Assembly (NCBI GenBank): GCA_026122225.1
Contig: JANEZZ010002668.1
Location: forward strand, 62,001-126,000
Length of the DNA: 64,000 nucleotides
Direction: 5' to 3'
From: Heloderma charlesbogerti
Taxonomy: Eukaryota; Chordata; Lepidosauria; Squamata; Helodermatidae
Shown here: positions 1 to 12,962 of the stretch, in pieces
Position numbering within the stretch: position 1 is the first letter of the stretch
Layout of the letters: every line of letters begins with the position of its first letter
The notes under the pieces: model-generated
Seen by the model: the letters and a program-made list of their open reading frames with translations, nothing else
What the model was told of the DNA's origin: nothing
Database searches by the model: none
Position numbers and translations under genes: made by a program

Positions 1-949
1 GACAAAAAAGAAGAATTGCTGCCCAGAAAAAATATATTTTGGAATTACAGTGGAAAGCTCACTAAAAATGTTGCGTTCTGTAGCAGTGGAGTAAGTTATA
101 GTCAACATTAGGAAGATGACGAAGGTGTATTTCTCACTGAGGTGGAATATCTGTGTCTGGGCTATAACACTTCAGGCTACAGGAGGGAACATGATGAAAT
201 GCTCCTTTATGCACATACTCAAACCTATATGTAATCTGTGGGCCATGACCGGAAAATGCACATATGATTATTATGTACAGCAGGGGCAGGCAGCGGGTAG
301 ATCAGGATCTACTGATAAAACACCAGGTGATTTGCAGTTGATCCACAAGGTTTTACAAATTCTAATGGTTTAGCTACAGTGAAAATTAAAGGCCCCTTTT
401 CCTCTCTATGTTAGGCTGCTAAAATCAAGAAAGCTTAGGGGAAAACAGGATCAGATTTGTGTGTGAGCTCCAGATTTAGTACGGAAAACAAAACTCCTGG
501 GCAGAACATGTGCTCAGAAGCGCCTTCTTCTGAAATTCTGTGTGTGCCATCCTGGCTCCTATTGGTAGACCTTGGGATCCTAGCAGGAAAGAAAGTAGAT
601 CTCCCAAACCTAGTCTTCCCATCCCTGATGGAAGGTGGCAAAATATCATTCTGTTTTTCTAAATGATGTGTGTGTATGGTTTGTATCTACATGATAACCA
701 GTTCTGAGTGACTGCATACACATTTTATGATGTCATCAGATGACTGAAGCAATGTTTCTTCATTTTAGCTTCTGCTAAAATTTAGCCTTCCGGTATATCT
801 AAATTTCCCACCATAATGCCATGAAGTGTGTGTAGGCATTCTATAACTTCCCTCACCCCAGGCATCAAACCTGCCCAGTTTCAGGCAAACAGGGAAAAGC
901 CACCCATTTCAGAGGCAAAGGTTGGTTTACACCCCACATTTCTACCAAG
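1..949. other. unique sequence, nothing recognised
   Basis: AT-rich sequence with no recognised repeat or conserved exon. The open frames at 116-373 and 435-666 are short, lie in both strands, have no recognisable motif and no splice context I can defend, so I read them as chance frames. Confidence 0.5.
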
Positions 950-1245
950 GAAATGGTGCTTAAGGCAGCTGACAACAATAAAAACTGAAATATAAAATAA
1001 AAACTTCATTAAATCAATCTTAAAATAAACACATTTTAAACACAATTAAAAACACAACAATAAAAGAATAAAATCAGCACCCAATCCAACAGATCAGCTT
1101 ACATGCCAAAGGCCTGCTTGCATTAAAATGTATTTGCCTGCTGGCAGAAGCACAGCAGAAAGGAAGCCAACCTAGGCTCCCTCAGCAGGGAGTTCAAAAG
1201 TCTGGGAGTAGCCACTGAGAAGGCCCTTGGTGGCTGCTCCCAGGC
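950..1245 (-). mobile_element. L2-like LINE, 3' end fragment
   Basis: Read on the minus strand, 1245 to about 1100 encodes the worn C-terminus of a Jockey-superfamily LINE protein (the block usually seen as LWNSLPREARLAPSLLSF), with several stops. The AT-rich 3' UTR follows and ends near 950 with the same terminal block seen at 12880-12962 (CTGCCTTGAGTGCCATTT type). It is a 5'-truncated dead copy. The L2 versus CR1 assignment is by motif memory only; the shared family with the 12.5 kb copy is visible directly. Confidence 0.7.
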
Positions 1246-3818
1246 TTAAAAAGGTGTACCTCCTATAAGCTTCCCATTTCTTTCAGCTACTTTTCTCTTG
1301 CTTGTAACTTTTCTATTTTACATTCCATTGTTCAGGCATTCTACTTCCCCTCCAAAGGATCAGGCCTGCTACATTTCAGATAGGTAGTACAAAGGGCCCC
1401 CACCAGGATCAGAAAAGATGAGGCAGAGATCCTTGCTTTGGTTGATCTGATGATTGACAATTGACTGAATCCAGCATTCCTTGATCAGGCAGATTTGGCT
1501 AACTGTTCCACTATTGTTAGTGCCCTCTCCCACTCAAGATGGCCAAGATTCTTCTCATATCTCCTGAAGCTAGAGAAGCAGCACATCAGAATTTCAAGAA
1601 GATACATCTGAAAGTAGGTTCTACACCTACCAACTTCCATGACAAGATGTCAGACCTTCAAACAACAGGGAATGACTATTAGCATTATGGCCTATTTATA
1701 AGATTTGAGAAGCAATGTTGGAAACACAAGGGTGAACTTGTCTGATTCAGTAGGGCAATTCCTACATTTATCACAGGGAAAATGTGTATAGTCCACACAG
1801 GAGAAAGATACATAAAACCTTGTGCAATGCAGTGCCAGATTTTCTCATGACCTGCTTTCTACACTTCAGGTTTTATGGTAAGGAGTCCAGAAAGTTGCTA
1901 TGCCCATTCACCCCCAAGTCCCTTTTCAGTAACAGTATTTGCAGTGTTTCCCATTTCACTTTGGCTGTAATTGTTATATTGTACCAATTTAATATTGAAT
2001 TTCCACTATGCAAGGCCACCTCTGTAAAAGTTGTATACTTATACAACCAATTTGGCATCTTTTCTCATTCTTTCTGTAGCACGCACTACAAAGGTACAGT
2101 TAGCCATTGATAGTGCATTTCAACAAATATAATCACTTGAAGCTTTCTTACTACTATAGGAAAATGACTGTAAGAACAGCTCTTTCATTCAACTGCAATT
2201 GCAGCTTCTACCTTTCTCTGTCTGCTATGCTCTGTCAAATCTGCTAATGCCCACTTTATTGCTAAAAATTTTACAAAACGAAACAGGCTACCTAAAAAAG
2301 GAAACATTATGGTCTATTCCATTAAACATGGTAAAATTTTAAATCTCACATAAAAATAGGTCATCCAGTTACATGGTAAAAGCATCACTTTTTCATTGTC
2401 CAGTACACAATATATTTACAGGAAAATTACCAGAAACCCCTCAGCTGTATCAGAACTCAACCTTATATTTAGATGCAGTCATATATTACTGCTGATAATG
2501 TGATGTCAGTGAATAGATTGGAATTTTTCACTGTCCTTTATCAAGATAAATTGTTCTGTCAATAGCAAATGGCTGCCAAGTATTAACACTCTGCACACTA
2601 TATGACTTTTCATTCCAAGCAAAAATTGTATTTAATGCTTTTGCACAAAATCTATGGCCGTGACTATCCCTATTACCTATTTAACTACCTTTTAAAAGGA
2701 GGATTTATTCCTGCAAATTAGGACCTCGGTAACACGATGGTAACATGCATCATAAACCTTAAGTCAATACAAAGCAGGACACTTGCAGTTTGAATGGGGA
2801 AATACCTTACTCTCATCAGTTGGCCATCCAATAATATTATCAAGCTGTGGTGGGAGCAGCTGCTGAGAGCAGAACTTTATCTTGGCCTCCTTCCATCTAC
2901 AATACCATAGTGTCCCACAGTAGCAATTTCCTCATTGGTCTATTACTTTCAATAGGTATTCTAGTAATTGGCTATTTCACACTTGTAAGGCTTGAACTGG
3001 CAGAGTGCAAAGGCCACGCAACCAGCCTGTCAGGGTCCAGCAACCTGGTCATTCATCAATTATCTTCATCTTTTTACAGGAATGAGAGTATCTTCTGAAA
3101 CCTTGTTGGCTTAGATCAGCTTTGATACCAGTGTAATTCAACCAAAAATGTACTAACTCCTTATCTCAGGAACAAGGAAGTTCCCAGGGGGTGACTAATA
3201 TGTTTGTTACTTGGTACATGTTAAGAATTGGAGGAAGAAGGGGCAGTGAAGGGCTTTTTATTTTAGAGGATAACAGTTTCTGCTAGATTTTTCAGCGACC
3301 TGCTGTCCTACACACACAGCACCCTACACCCTACTGCCTCTTTGTCAAGAATTGCTCAGATCAGATAAGAAAAGGTTTCCTAGAAAATTCACACATCAAT
3401 GTTAATGTAATTCTGGGACCAACCTGAGAAATGTATTAGCTATTTTTACACTTCCAAAATGTGAAAGTGTGATTTGTGATTTGCAAGCTGGCCTGTATGT
3501 AACAATTATACAAGATCAGTGTAGATGTCACACTAATCATCTTCAGCATGAATTCCCCACACCCTTAACCTTGGTTAAGTACCACACCATCAACATTAAC
3601 CATTAATATTACCAAGAATTCTTTCTTAACAAGGATTTAAAACAGCTAGTTAAGAAGAGGAAACTCTTGGTAGCTTATTCATGGTTAGCTTAACTTTGCT
3701 GTCTTTGTAATGCTTACTTACAATCTCCTTAATTACTGTGGGGAAGGGCAGACTGTTGGAGAAAGGTCAGCGAGAGCTCACAATGGAGAAGGAAGCCTGA
3801 GGGGATGGTATTTGTGAG
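1246..3818. other. unique AT-rich sequence, nothing recognised
   Basis: No repeat or exon identified. Frames at 1784-2110 (108 codons) and 2847-3098 lack motifs and have no homologue I recognise. They are probably chance. Confidence 0.45.
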
Positions 3819-4010
3819 TATCTGAAGCTGCCTTATATTGACTCAAACCATTGGTCCAGCTTTATTCCAAATATGTTTACAATGACTGGAAGCAGCTCTC
3901 CAGGGTTTCGGACTGGTGTTGATTCTAGAGATGCCAGGGATTGAATCTGGGGCATTTTGATTGCAAAGCACAATACCATTTCACATACAAAGCATGATAG
4001 CCTCTCTCCA
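3819..4010 (-). mobile_element. tRNA-derived SINE (MIR/CORE-like layout), diverged
   Basis: On the minus strand this is the same family as the copy at 32622-32812. The 3' end (GCTGGACCAATGGTTTGAGTC, then AAGGCAGCTTC) sits at 3819-3862. The tRNA-like head, with an initiator-type block (CCAGGGATTGAATCTGGGGC on the plus strand), sits near 3930-3955. The copy is heavily mutated and no target duplication could be assigned. A second tRNA-like segment lies immediately beyond, see 4031-4112. Confidence 0.6.
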
Positions 4011-4030
4011 TTAAAGAAGGAGAACCCACA

Positions 4031-4112
4031 TTCTCCCATTTGCCCATAGCAAGACTCAAACCTACGGCCTTGGTTTTACAAGCACAGCACCCATACCACC
4101 AGTGTCATGAGG
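4031..4112 (-). mobile_element. tRNA-like SINE head fragment
   Basis: On the minus strand the segment carries a B-box-like block (GGTTTGAGTCT) preceded by an A-box-like stretch about 40 bases upstream, as in tRNA-derived SINE heads. It lies directly beside the SINE at 3819-4010. It could be the head of a dimeric or nested SINE, or an independent fragment. No tail was seen. Confidence 0.4.
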
Positions 4113-6890
4113 CCAACTGTGTAAAGGTATACTGAGACATATTCCTGTTCACTGTCTTGACTAGGCATTAGACCCAGGGAAGCAGACTGCGACGTGGTGT
4201 TCACTGCCTGTTCTGGATCACATCAGGCAAGGCAGAGTCACATCAGGACCTTGGATAGCACACTACAGCAGGACTGCAGTCAACTCTGGCCTTAAGAAGG
4301 CTGGCAGAGCCTGGTCCTTCAGTAGCTCCACCTCTGCTGGCTACAGTTCTGTTTTCTGCAGTCTCATGCTCCTGTATGGTTGAGGGACAGGAATAGCTGC
4401 ATGGGGGTCTTCCTCAGAGTCAGGTTGACAGGAGAGTCAGTTGGCAGTCCTCACGCTGGTTAGACATAGAAAGGGGAGCCAAGAACTCCATCTAATGTGG
4501 AGCAACCCATAATCCATCTGAACTGAGTCCTTCTTGGAGTAATGCAGAGCCCCCAAACCAGGGGACATGGCATTCTCTTTACCACAGTCAGGAGATCACC
4601 AACATTATGCTACCATATTCTAGCCTCTTTATGACAAGAGCTCAAATGACAGTTGGTTGCACTGCTCCAAGTCCTAGTCAATGACACATTTCACCCATTT
4701 CTCTCTAGCCGAAGTATCTGACCAATCTATTACCTGCATGGGCATTTACAATAAGAAAATATGTAACTGAGGAACAGGTCCCCCTCATTTTAACTTCATC
4801 CTGAACACATTTACTCAGAAGTCCTATGGAAGTACTAATTACTAGTAAGTATTTAGAGTTGCAGCCTGAGATCGGTTTAAACATACAATGGGACATGACA
4901 GCTATTTGGAAACGCCATGTGAAGGCCATTCCACATTGCCATGTGTCTTACCACACAGTCACTAACAGCGATAAGAGACATTGTGATAACTTGGTGAAAT
5001 TTGTTGGTAGTGCATGGGGAGCTGCTTCACATGCAAACAGCTTGCCATGTACAAGCCCTAGCAGCTACCATATCATTTATCGAATGCATGGATCAAGCCT
5101 TAATCTTTGTTTTAAGTGATTGTGTTCTATATTTTGTCTTTCCAAAGGCATATTCAGTTTGTTGACCAGCTTAGCGACAGCAGATCTGTCATTTATAAAT
5201 AACTTGAACATAAATGTACATCTCATAACAACAACACAAAATTAAATTTGCCTAGAGCCTACATGAATAAAATTGCAATTCTAAAGAAAAAAGTGTGTGT
5301 ATATAGAGGGTGGTGATTTAGAAAGCTGTTAAGAATGTTCAAAAATCAATTCCAAATTTTGAGAGGACAAGACTAGGGCTCTTAATAAATTTACCTCCAA
5401 GTGGGTTTAAGAGTTATGCACCCTTACTAGCTGAATAAATGACATGACACTGAAGCATATCTAATTGTAATACATCACAAGATAATCTGTCAACCCCCAG
5501 TGCTCAAGCCCTGTCACCCTTCTTCATCCATTATTTATATATATCCTTCATTGCCAATGAAATCCCTATGAAGTATAGTACAGAATCTACAGGCTGTGTA
5601 TGTGCCATTCCACCAATATATCCAAGCATTTTTCAGAGTGAAAGCCTATACAGTAATTGTTAATCTCACAGAGAATTGGTTGTGATAGAAACAAATATGC
5701 TAGGGTCACAGAATCAGCAATCATTGTGCATTGGCCCAAAGCATTACCCTGTGCTTTGGGGCAAGTATAAAAGTGCTGCATTGTGAATTCTGCTGCCCAA
5801 GCTTTCTTTAATCAAACAACCATGTCTTCCCCTCCTGTATACAACACCAGAAGCAGAAATGCAACTGAATGGCTTTAGGAGCATCTGCTACAATATTAGG
5901 AAATCTAACTAATGGACCGTTGGAATTATTTAATTCCAAAGTTGCCAAAGATGCGTGAAGGGCAAACTACTAGTCATATTTATTTTACATACAGTCGTGA
6001 TCCAGAAAGCCTCAGTTCAGCAGCTGCTGCAGAAAAAGTAATCCTTTTTTGTTGTTGTTGGTAGCCCATGGTTGCTTCTTACATTCCGCATGGTGTGATG
6101 GTTTTCTTTAAGAGCAGGGGTGGAGAATCCCAGAGCAAAAACAATGCAGCTTTCTAAAAGAAATTAAGATTACCTATGGTACTTTTTTTTTTAAGCACTT
6201 ATTGGTTCAGAAGGGTCCCCCCAATGGCTGTATAAACAGTGCAAGAACAAAATATACATTTTAAAACCATTTTGAGACTTCAGGCAGGACCTTGCCTTTC
6301 TCATAAGGGGTCAATGGCAACAAAAATCCGCTTCAGGCATGCACTACTAGAAAATTAAAGATCCTATAAATTAGGTGGTCATATTCTTCTCACAGTCCCA
6401 TTACAACCTTTATTATTTGTCAATAAAGTTCCAAATAAAACACAATCCTCCAGATAAGGCAGCAGCTGCCATTTGGTGGTGTGACTTTATGTTCTTTAAC
6501 TTTGCAGTCTCTAAGTTGCTGACACAGCATATATGTTTGCAAAAGCCCCTCCCATCTTTGTACAGCATTTGTACTCATAGGACAAAGTATTTTTAAATAG
6601 AAAATGGTACCTGTTCACCAGGATGGAACCAATTCATAAAGAGTATAATGCACATGCTTACCTTAAGCCCCAGTAATACTAGTTTGAAAACACAACAAAT
6701 ATGTGCCTGTTAATATAGTTTGCATGTGTCAAACAGCTGTCCCAGACTGAGCATTCATATTGCATCACCTCAAATAACAATACTTTTCAAGAGGAGCAGT
6801 TCATACCTTGAAAGGCAAGTCAGCAAGTGATAAGATACTGAATGGTGAATATGCATTTGTGAATCAGTTCTTAAGACTTGTATTAGGTGG
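4113..6890. other. unique AT-rich sequence, nothing recognised
   Basis: No recognisable exon or repeat body. Open frames up to 97 codons (4826-5119) are present but carry no motif. 4150-4470 is slightly richer in GC and LTR-like in texture, but I could not find termini or a duplication. Confidence 0.4.
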
Positions 6891-7335
6891 TTTCTGTGAT
6901 GAGTCCTGAACTCATAGGTGCCTTAGACAAATTCAGGGCTGGCATCAGAGGTCGGCATTGTTGGGCACATGCTGAGGCCCCTGTCTCAGTAGGAGGCCCG
7001 CTGTTAACCACTAGAGTGCCCTGGCCCTGTTGCTGTCCTCTTACCATTGCCACCTGCTCTGTCCCAAAGGGAGAGTGCCAGCAAGCAGTGAGTAGGAGTG
7101 AGTAGGAGGAAGAGCAGCTCCCCTGCCTGATCACTCCCCTGACTCTTCTCTCTGATCAGCAATGGCAATTGAGCCCAAAGGTAGAGAAGAAGCAAGGGAG
7201 TGATGAAAGGGAAGAGAAGAGGGTACCACGGAGGTCATCTACACTAAAAGCTCACAGAACCTGGAGCCAGCACAGGGAAAGCCACAATATACCAGCCTCT
7301 TTTTAATATGGGTCTTTAGTGCCTTAATCCTGCTG
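6891..7335. other. GC-richer patch, probable repeat remnant, unassigned
   Basis: Composition rises relative to the flanks, and several overlapping frames on both strands (60-83 codons) follow from that. Phrases such as CAGGGCTGGCATCAGAG resemble those at 63660-63720, which suggests a shared old repeat, but the match is short and no ends were found. Confidence 0.3.
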
Positions 7336-7339
7336 TTGC

Positions 7340-8212
7340 CATTATTTATTCATTTATTACATTTCTATACCGACCCATAGCTGAACCTTTCTGGGCGGTT
7401 TACTGAAGTTAAAACATTAAAATACAATATTTTTGTTGTTTATTCGGTCAGTCGCTTTCGACTCCTCGTGACTTCATGGACCAGCCCACGCCAGAGCTTC
7501 CTGTCGGCCGTCGCCACCCCCAGCTCCCCCAAGGTCAAGTCCGTCACCTCCAGAATATCATCCATCCATCTTGCCCTTGGTCGGCCCCTCTTTCTTTTGC
7601 CTTCCACTTTCCCTAGCATCAGCACCTTCTCCAGGGTATCCTGTCTTCTCATGATGTGGCCAAAGTACTTCAGTTTTGCCTTTAATATCATTCCCTCAAG
7701 TGAGCAGTCTGGCTTTATTTCCTGGAGTATGGACTGGTTAGATCTTCTTGCAGTCCAAGGCACTCTCAGAATTTTCCTCCAACACCACAGTTCAAAAGCA
7801 TCTATCTTCCATCGCTCAGCCTTCCTTATGGTCCAGCTCTCGCAGCCATAGGTTACTACGGGGAATACCACTGCTTTTTAAAAAGCCATTTACATAAAAG
7901 GACGCAGACAATATACACAAACAACATATGACTAAAAACAACTTTAAACTGTCAGTTATAGCTAAAGATACATTCAGGACCGATTAAAACTCATCAGGTG
8001 CTGCCAAAAGCCTGGGAAAAGAGATAGGTCTTAACCTGGTGCCAAAAAGATAATAATGTTGGTGCCAGGGGGATCTCATTGGGGAACTCATTTTACAGAT
8101 GGGGGGCCACCACCAAGAAGGCCTCTCCCTCGTTGCCACCTTTTGAGCTTCCTTCAGAGGAGGCACCCAGGGGAGGACCTTACATGTAGACCTTAGATGA
8201 CAGCTGTTCAAA
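7340..8212 (-). mobile_element. L2-like LINE 3' end, split by a Bov-B insertion
   Basis: The two halves, 7340-7431 and 7877-8212, align in order with the copy at 44413-44760. The coding remnant comes first on the minus strand (8212 to about 8000: the GGCAACGAGGGAGAGGCC block, then a WNSLP-type region), followed by the 3' UTR. The end block CCGCCCAGAAAGGTTCAGC plus an AATAAATGAATAAATAA tail sits at 7345-7400. The gap between the halves is exactly the Bov-B fragment, so the LINE is older. A further related copy is at 55485-55730. Confidence 0.75.
7432..7876 (-). pseudogene. Bov-B (RTE) LINE, ORF2 C-terminal fragment
   Basis: Minus-strand frame 7440-7871 (143 codons, TAA at 7440-7442) is the C-terminal end of the Bov-B/RTE protein, beyond the reverse-transcriptase domain. 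The diagnostic blocks YGCESWTIRKAE, DAFELWCWRK, WTARRSNQSIL, YFGHIMRR and GKVEGKRKRGRPRARW appear in order. It ends in a short TTGTTGTT-type tail at 7432-7439. The rest of the element is missing, the usual 5' truncation. It is nested inside an older L2-like LINE tail and diverges from the second Bov-B copy at 34164-36945. The frame is open but cannot make a functional protein alone. Confidence 0.95.
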
Positions 8213-11204
8213 AAACAACAACAGACTGGAGGCTTTTGCTATCGGTGGCCATTATTCTTCTTGAATCTCCCACAATGTCACTGAACATTCATTTCTTCCT
8301 GCCATTACAATATTATACTAGCTCACAAACTTAAAAGGGAATTTCTCAGTTACATGCAAAGCAAGGAGTCTCTTTCCTCCAATCCCCAGTGAGTGCTGCA
8401 TTTTGTCTTTGGACACACATTCCAACGGCTTGATGCAAGCTTTTCTTTTTTCTCCCACTTTCCATTCTCCTTTTGTGCCACTAGGATCTGTAATTAGTTA
8501 AGGAATCTTTTGTAGAACTATGTCAACCAACTTCACAAACCCTTGGGGGGTTTTTTTAGCAATAATCTGAAGTGCTGTAGGTTTTTGTTGTGTGTTTTTA
8601 ACAACACTGCATCTCATAACTAGGAAAAAAAAATCTTTATGGAACAGAAGGAATTTTATTTTTCCCACAGACTAAAACAGAACTAAAACTTAAGTTAAGA
8701 TGATAATGCTATAAGAAAAATGGGGGGGGGGAAACCCCTCTTCTGATTACATTTCAAGGACTCTCTTGTTTAACTAGTTCCAAGAGTCCTTTTTCTGATC
8801 ATAATAAAATTATTTGCCATATGGTTCAGATGCTTGCGATACTCTTTCAATGAGCGGATTATGCATGAGATGTAACGCCTACTGTGGTGGCGGCCAAGCA
8901 CACAGCTGGCTCAGATAATGCCAACAAATGGCTTCATCTATCTCAATGTCACGTAAGAGCTGCTGTGATGAGAATCAGCCCGGAGTACAATTAAAATCTA
9001 CATCATCTGTGAGAAAGGTGGTGGAGGTTCTGACATCAGAGCTTTGCCAGATTCATCCTCTTTCCATTGCAACAGAAGAAACATGTTGCCCCTTTCACCC
9101 TGTCACACTAATGATGTGCTCAGCACATCCTTCCACGTGCTCATTAAAGACAGTAAATCAGGAAGACTCCTCTTTTACAAACTTCACCTTTATCTGACAT
9201 TCAGCAACAAGAACAATTTCTAAATTTAAGTGCATTCCTTGCTCCTTCTCTCTGATACGATAATGCCACTGAAACCTGCAAGTGGCATATGAATAGGCTG
9301 GGGTTTATGATCCATATGGCCCCCATGTGTGTGACAGTGTGCAAGAATTTACTTGTACTGAGTCACACTAATAAAAATAGGCATGCACATCCATTTGTTC
9401 CAGCAAAACAAATTTTACTGCAAACATATCCATAATTCACAGCAAACAAGTTCAACACCAATCCCTTCTTTCCAGCCTTCAAGGCAACAAGAGGTTTGTA
9501 TAATGATTTTTTTATTGTAATATTTATTAAAGGGAAAACCCACAAATATATTTTATTAGCATTTCCAATGATTCAGCATAAATATCAGACATAATAAAAT
9601 CTGAAAGCAAGAGAGGAATAATTACAGGTGGTAGATTTAATCAAATGCATTAAGCTTTTGGAGCTAAAAATATTTGAAGCCTTTATTTCAAAAAATAGAG
9701 CAATTTTTTTCTTTATGTGCTGTCATTTGCAGGCTTCCCGCCAGGCCTGGGGCTTCTCAAGTCCAAGGCTGCAGAAGGATCAGGACCATGAAAATGAGAT
9801 TGCAGCCATTCTCAATGCTGCTGTCCTGAGGCAAGGTCAAAAGTGGTTCCAGAAAGCATGTAGCAAGGCGAACAGTGTACAGCGAGGGTAGGAAAAGCTA
9901 GGATGGGTGTGAAGGATGTAGGGCAGGAAAGCATGAAGCCAAGTAGATAAACAGCGAAGGAGCCTTGCTGCATATTGTGGAAGCAAGTAGCTAAGAGGGA
10001 ACAGCAGGTGCCCTTTATGAAATGCTAAAGTGCAAGTTAAAGTGTCATTCGCTGAGTCACCTGACAGGCTGTTGAGACAGCAGGGTTCAAATATGAGAAA
10101 GAATGCCAGACAGCAGCCTTACATGTACAGTACAGAAAAATTCTGCATGTGTGGAGGCTGGGGGCAGACATGTTTTCCACTTAAAGCATTGTGGTCAGAC
10201 CTAATGCCCTGACTATTTTAAAAGAGATATTAAAGGAGGAACATTTACCAGCTGAAAACTAATGCCAGAAAGTCGTAACATTGAGCAATTATGAAAAATG
10301 AATTGCCATTTCCCCCCAATGCATACAAGTTGTAGCACATAAAATAGGAAGCAGAATTTCTGAGGTCTAAATCATGGTAAGTGACTCCTAATAGTTAACC
10401 TCAGAAATGTGCCCTTTTTCTTCCCAGCTCATCTTCCTCCTCCTGTGCTTCATAGGAGGAGCCGCAATGGAAAGCAATTCCATGCTTCTTCTACAGCCCA
10501 GTAATCACCTGCAAACTAACTCTAGCCTTGACGGAGAGCCTGCAATCTTAGCATTACAATACCTCTTAGGACTGCTACAAATCCAGACAGACAATCTGCC
10601 CAGACACATGTAGCGCCTAACCAAAAGTGTCAACAGGGACAGATTGATAAATGGGGCTTTGCGGTATACTTCCTGACCAAACAAAACACAAATATATTTG
10701 TTTGGAATATGGCGATTGTAACAAGGCAATACATTACCTTCCTGTGGCTCGCAAGGGAAAATATGGTAGACAATATACCAAAGCTGACAGATATGAAAGA
10801 GATCACAACTCAGATTACACAGCCCTCCTGCCCCAGACCCATTTAACAAGCACAGGCTATAGTTAAACTAACAACCATAAACAGAGAAATCAGTCTGACC
10901 TTGACCTCAGACAACGCCGCATGAAAAACAGAAGCAGCGGAAACTTCATAAGTATAGGTTCTCACTGGTGTGCAGTACATTTTCTCACTTAATTTATCAA
11001 TTCATTGTTAACTTTGTTTCTTATTTTGTAACATGCCAAACCATCTGGCCAAAAGAGAGAATCTCACATTTTTAACATGAAAAACAGAAAAAGCGAAGTA
11101 GGGCCATTACATAATTTGTGTGTCTAATAATACATATTGCATGCAGAATTAGAAGATTAATGTTGTTCAGGCCACACATGTCCCATGGTAAAAATGGGTA
11201 ATGG
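8213..11204. other. mostly unique sequence; possible conserved non-coding stretch near 8780-9200
   Basis: No repeat recognised. 8780-9200 is less AT-rich than its flanks, lacks repeats and has the texture of conserved non-coding DNA, but I have nothing to align it with. Frames at 8928-9197, 9628-9891 and 10505-10849 show no motif. Confidence 0.35.
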
Positions 11205-11269
11205 CTAGCTGGGGAACGCTAGGAGTTGTAGGACTTTTTTTCTGTCTAAATATGCATAGGGTTGAACCC
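11205..11269 (+). mobile_element. Harbinger-like MITE, one end only
   Basis: The segment matches the right end of the MITE at 62567-62887 (GGAGTTGTAGGACTTTTTTTC, TCTGTCTAAA, GCATAGGGTTG, ending CCC followed by TAA). No matching left end was found in the preceding 250 bases, so the copy is truncated or its other end has decayed. Confidence 0.65.
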
Positions 11270-11503
11270 TAAATGTTTTATTGAAACTAAGAAAAAGCAA
11301 AAAGCCGCCAATTTTTTAAAAAAGAAAAGAAAAGCTACTGTTGTTGTTCTAATATAAGCCCAGTGAAACCAATAGCAAATCTCTTTTAAAGAAACAAAAT
11401 GGGAAGGTGGAAGTATCATAGTGCCTGTATTCAGATGTCACATTCACTTCTCAAAGCCATAGTTTGGAGGAGGAAGAATGAATGAGATGTATGCATGTGC
11501 TTT

Positions 11504-11531
11504 CTCCTCCTCCTCCTCCTCCTCCTCCTCC
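11504..11531 (+). repeat. (CTC)n microsatellite
   Basis: About nine perfect CTC/TCC units in a row. Confidence 0.95.
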
Positions 11532-12152
11532 CTTCAGAGCATTTCTAGTATGTCAAATCATATTTTTCTCTGGAAAACTATGCCTTGACAAACCAGCAAG
11601 TGCTCTATTAAGCTGACCACGTGAGGAAAGGAGGGAGTGCTTAAGTTGGCATGTCTCAAGTAACTATATTTAAGATTATTTTAGGGTTTGAATCTAAAAT
11701 GGATGCAGAAGCTTCCAATCACCTCTTTGTATCTCTACCAGAGGAGAGAGGATGGAGAGTATGTGAGTACAAGGCTCTCTTTATCAGAGATGTGGCATAC
11801 ACACAGCAGATTTATGCACTATGTTTCAACAAAGTGGGAAACAGCTACTTCTGAAGTTGGGGGGAGGGGAATAGCTCAAACAACCAGTCCGAAATTAAAG
11901 ACTTTACTTTTATAGATTTTATCTTCAACACACACACACGTTAAAAGGGGGGGACAGCTTATTTAATATATCAGCCCCCTTGCACATGGACCAATATACT
12001 AGTTCTAACAGTCCTAACATAGAGATAGAATAAGACAAAGATTGGAGAAATTAGTGTCTGCCAAATAAGGAATGAAAAGAAACACTATGGAAAAGGCAAG
12101 GCAGGGGATTGGGAAAGCTGTGTAGATGCTCCCATCATCTCTCACCATTGGG

Positions 12153-12206
12153 TATGTTGGCTAGGGCTGATGGGAGTTGCAGTCCAACAACACCTAGAGG
12201 TTTGCC
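12153..12206 (-). mobile_element. hAT-like MITE fragment
   Basis: Shares the block GATGGGAGTTGCAGTCCAAC with related blocks at 32460-32485 and 46010-46040. It corresponds to one arm of the 125-bp MITE at 45934-46058. No duplication is visible. Confidence 0.55.
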
Positions 12207-12545
12207 TTAGACCCTGAATAAACCAAATGAAATAATAGATGTACAGAGAGACAAGGAGACTTGGGGAAAGGAGGTAAGGAAGGGGACTAGCTAGAAAGCT
12301 ACCCAAAAAGGTTTTTTGTTTGTTTTTTAAAGATAGCTAAAGTGGTTGCACTTGGTTTAAGAACTTTGGTAGCAGTTTCCCAGTTCAATGGTTCAATGCT
12401 TGGGCACTACCACTGAACTCAAAACAAATAGGTCATACATCAGAGTCTCCTACAAGGCACTGAAAATGGAAATAAGGAGCTTCCAGACTGTGCTACATTG
12501 TATGTGAAACCCAACTTTGTACTCAGCAGGCACTTTACCTATACA

Positions 12546-12962
12546 GCTTGGAACTAGGCTACCTGAAAGATCACCTTCTCCCAAATGAGCCTGCCCAGTT
12601 CTTAAGATTTTTGGGTGAGGCCCTTCTTTTGAGATTGCTGCCTTCAGAGGAACATTTGGAGCCAATGCGAAAGAGGGCCTTCTTGGTGGCTGCTTCCTGG
12701 CTGTGGAACTCCCTACCGAAGGAGGCTAGGTTCACTCCCTCTCTGCTATCCTTTTGCTGGCAGGCAAAGACCACTTTATTCAAGCAGGCCTCTGGTGTGT
12801 AAGAACTGTTGAACTGGATTCTGTTTTTGCTATGTTATTGTTGTGTTTTTAATGGATTTGCTTATTACTATTTTTTTATAAAGTTTTATTAGTGATTGTA
12901 ATCTGCCTTGAGTGCCATTTTTGGTAGAAAGGTGGAGTACAAATCAAATAAATAAATAAATA
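12546..12962 (+). mobile_element. L2-like LINE, 3' end fragment
   Basis: Frame 12548-12802 carries the C-terminal block of the LINE protein (RKRAFLVAASWLWNSLPKE, then LLSFCWQAKTTLFKQA). It is followed by a 3' UTR and a terminal block at 12895-12945 that ends in an AAATAAATAAATAAATAA tail. It is the same family as 950-1245. The 5' part is absent; the protein piece is too short to act. Confidence 0.8.

Noticed and set aside
1784..2110. 108-codon plus frame as a host exon
   Set aside because: No recognisable domain, AT-rich context, and a second frame is open on the opposite strand over the same bases.
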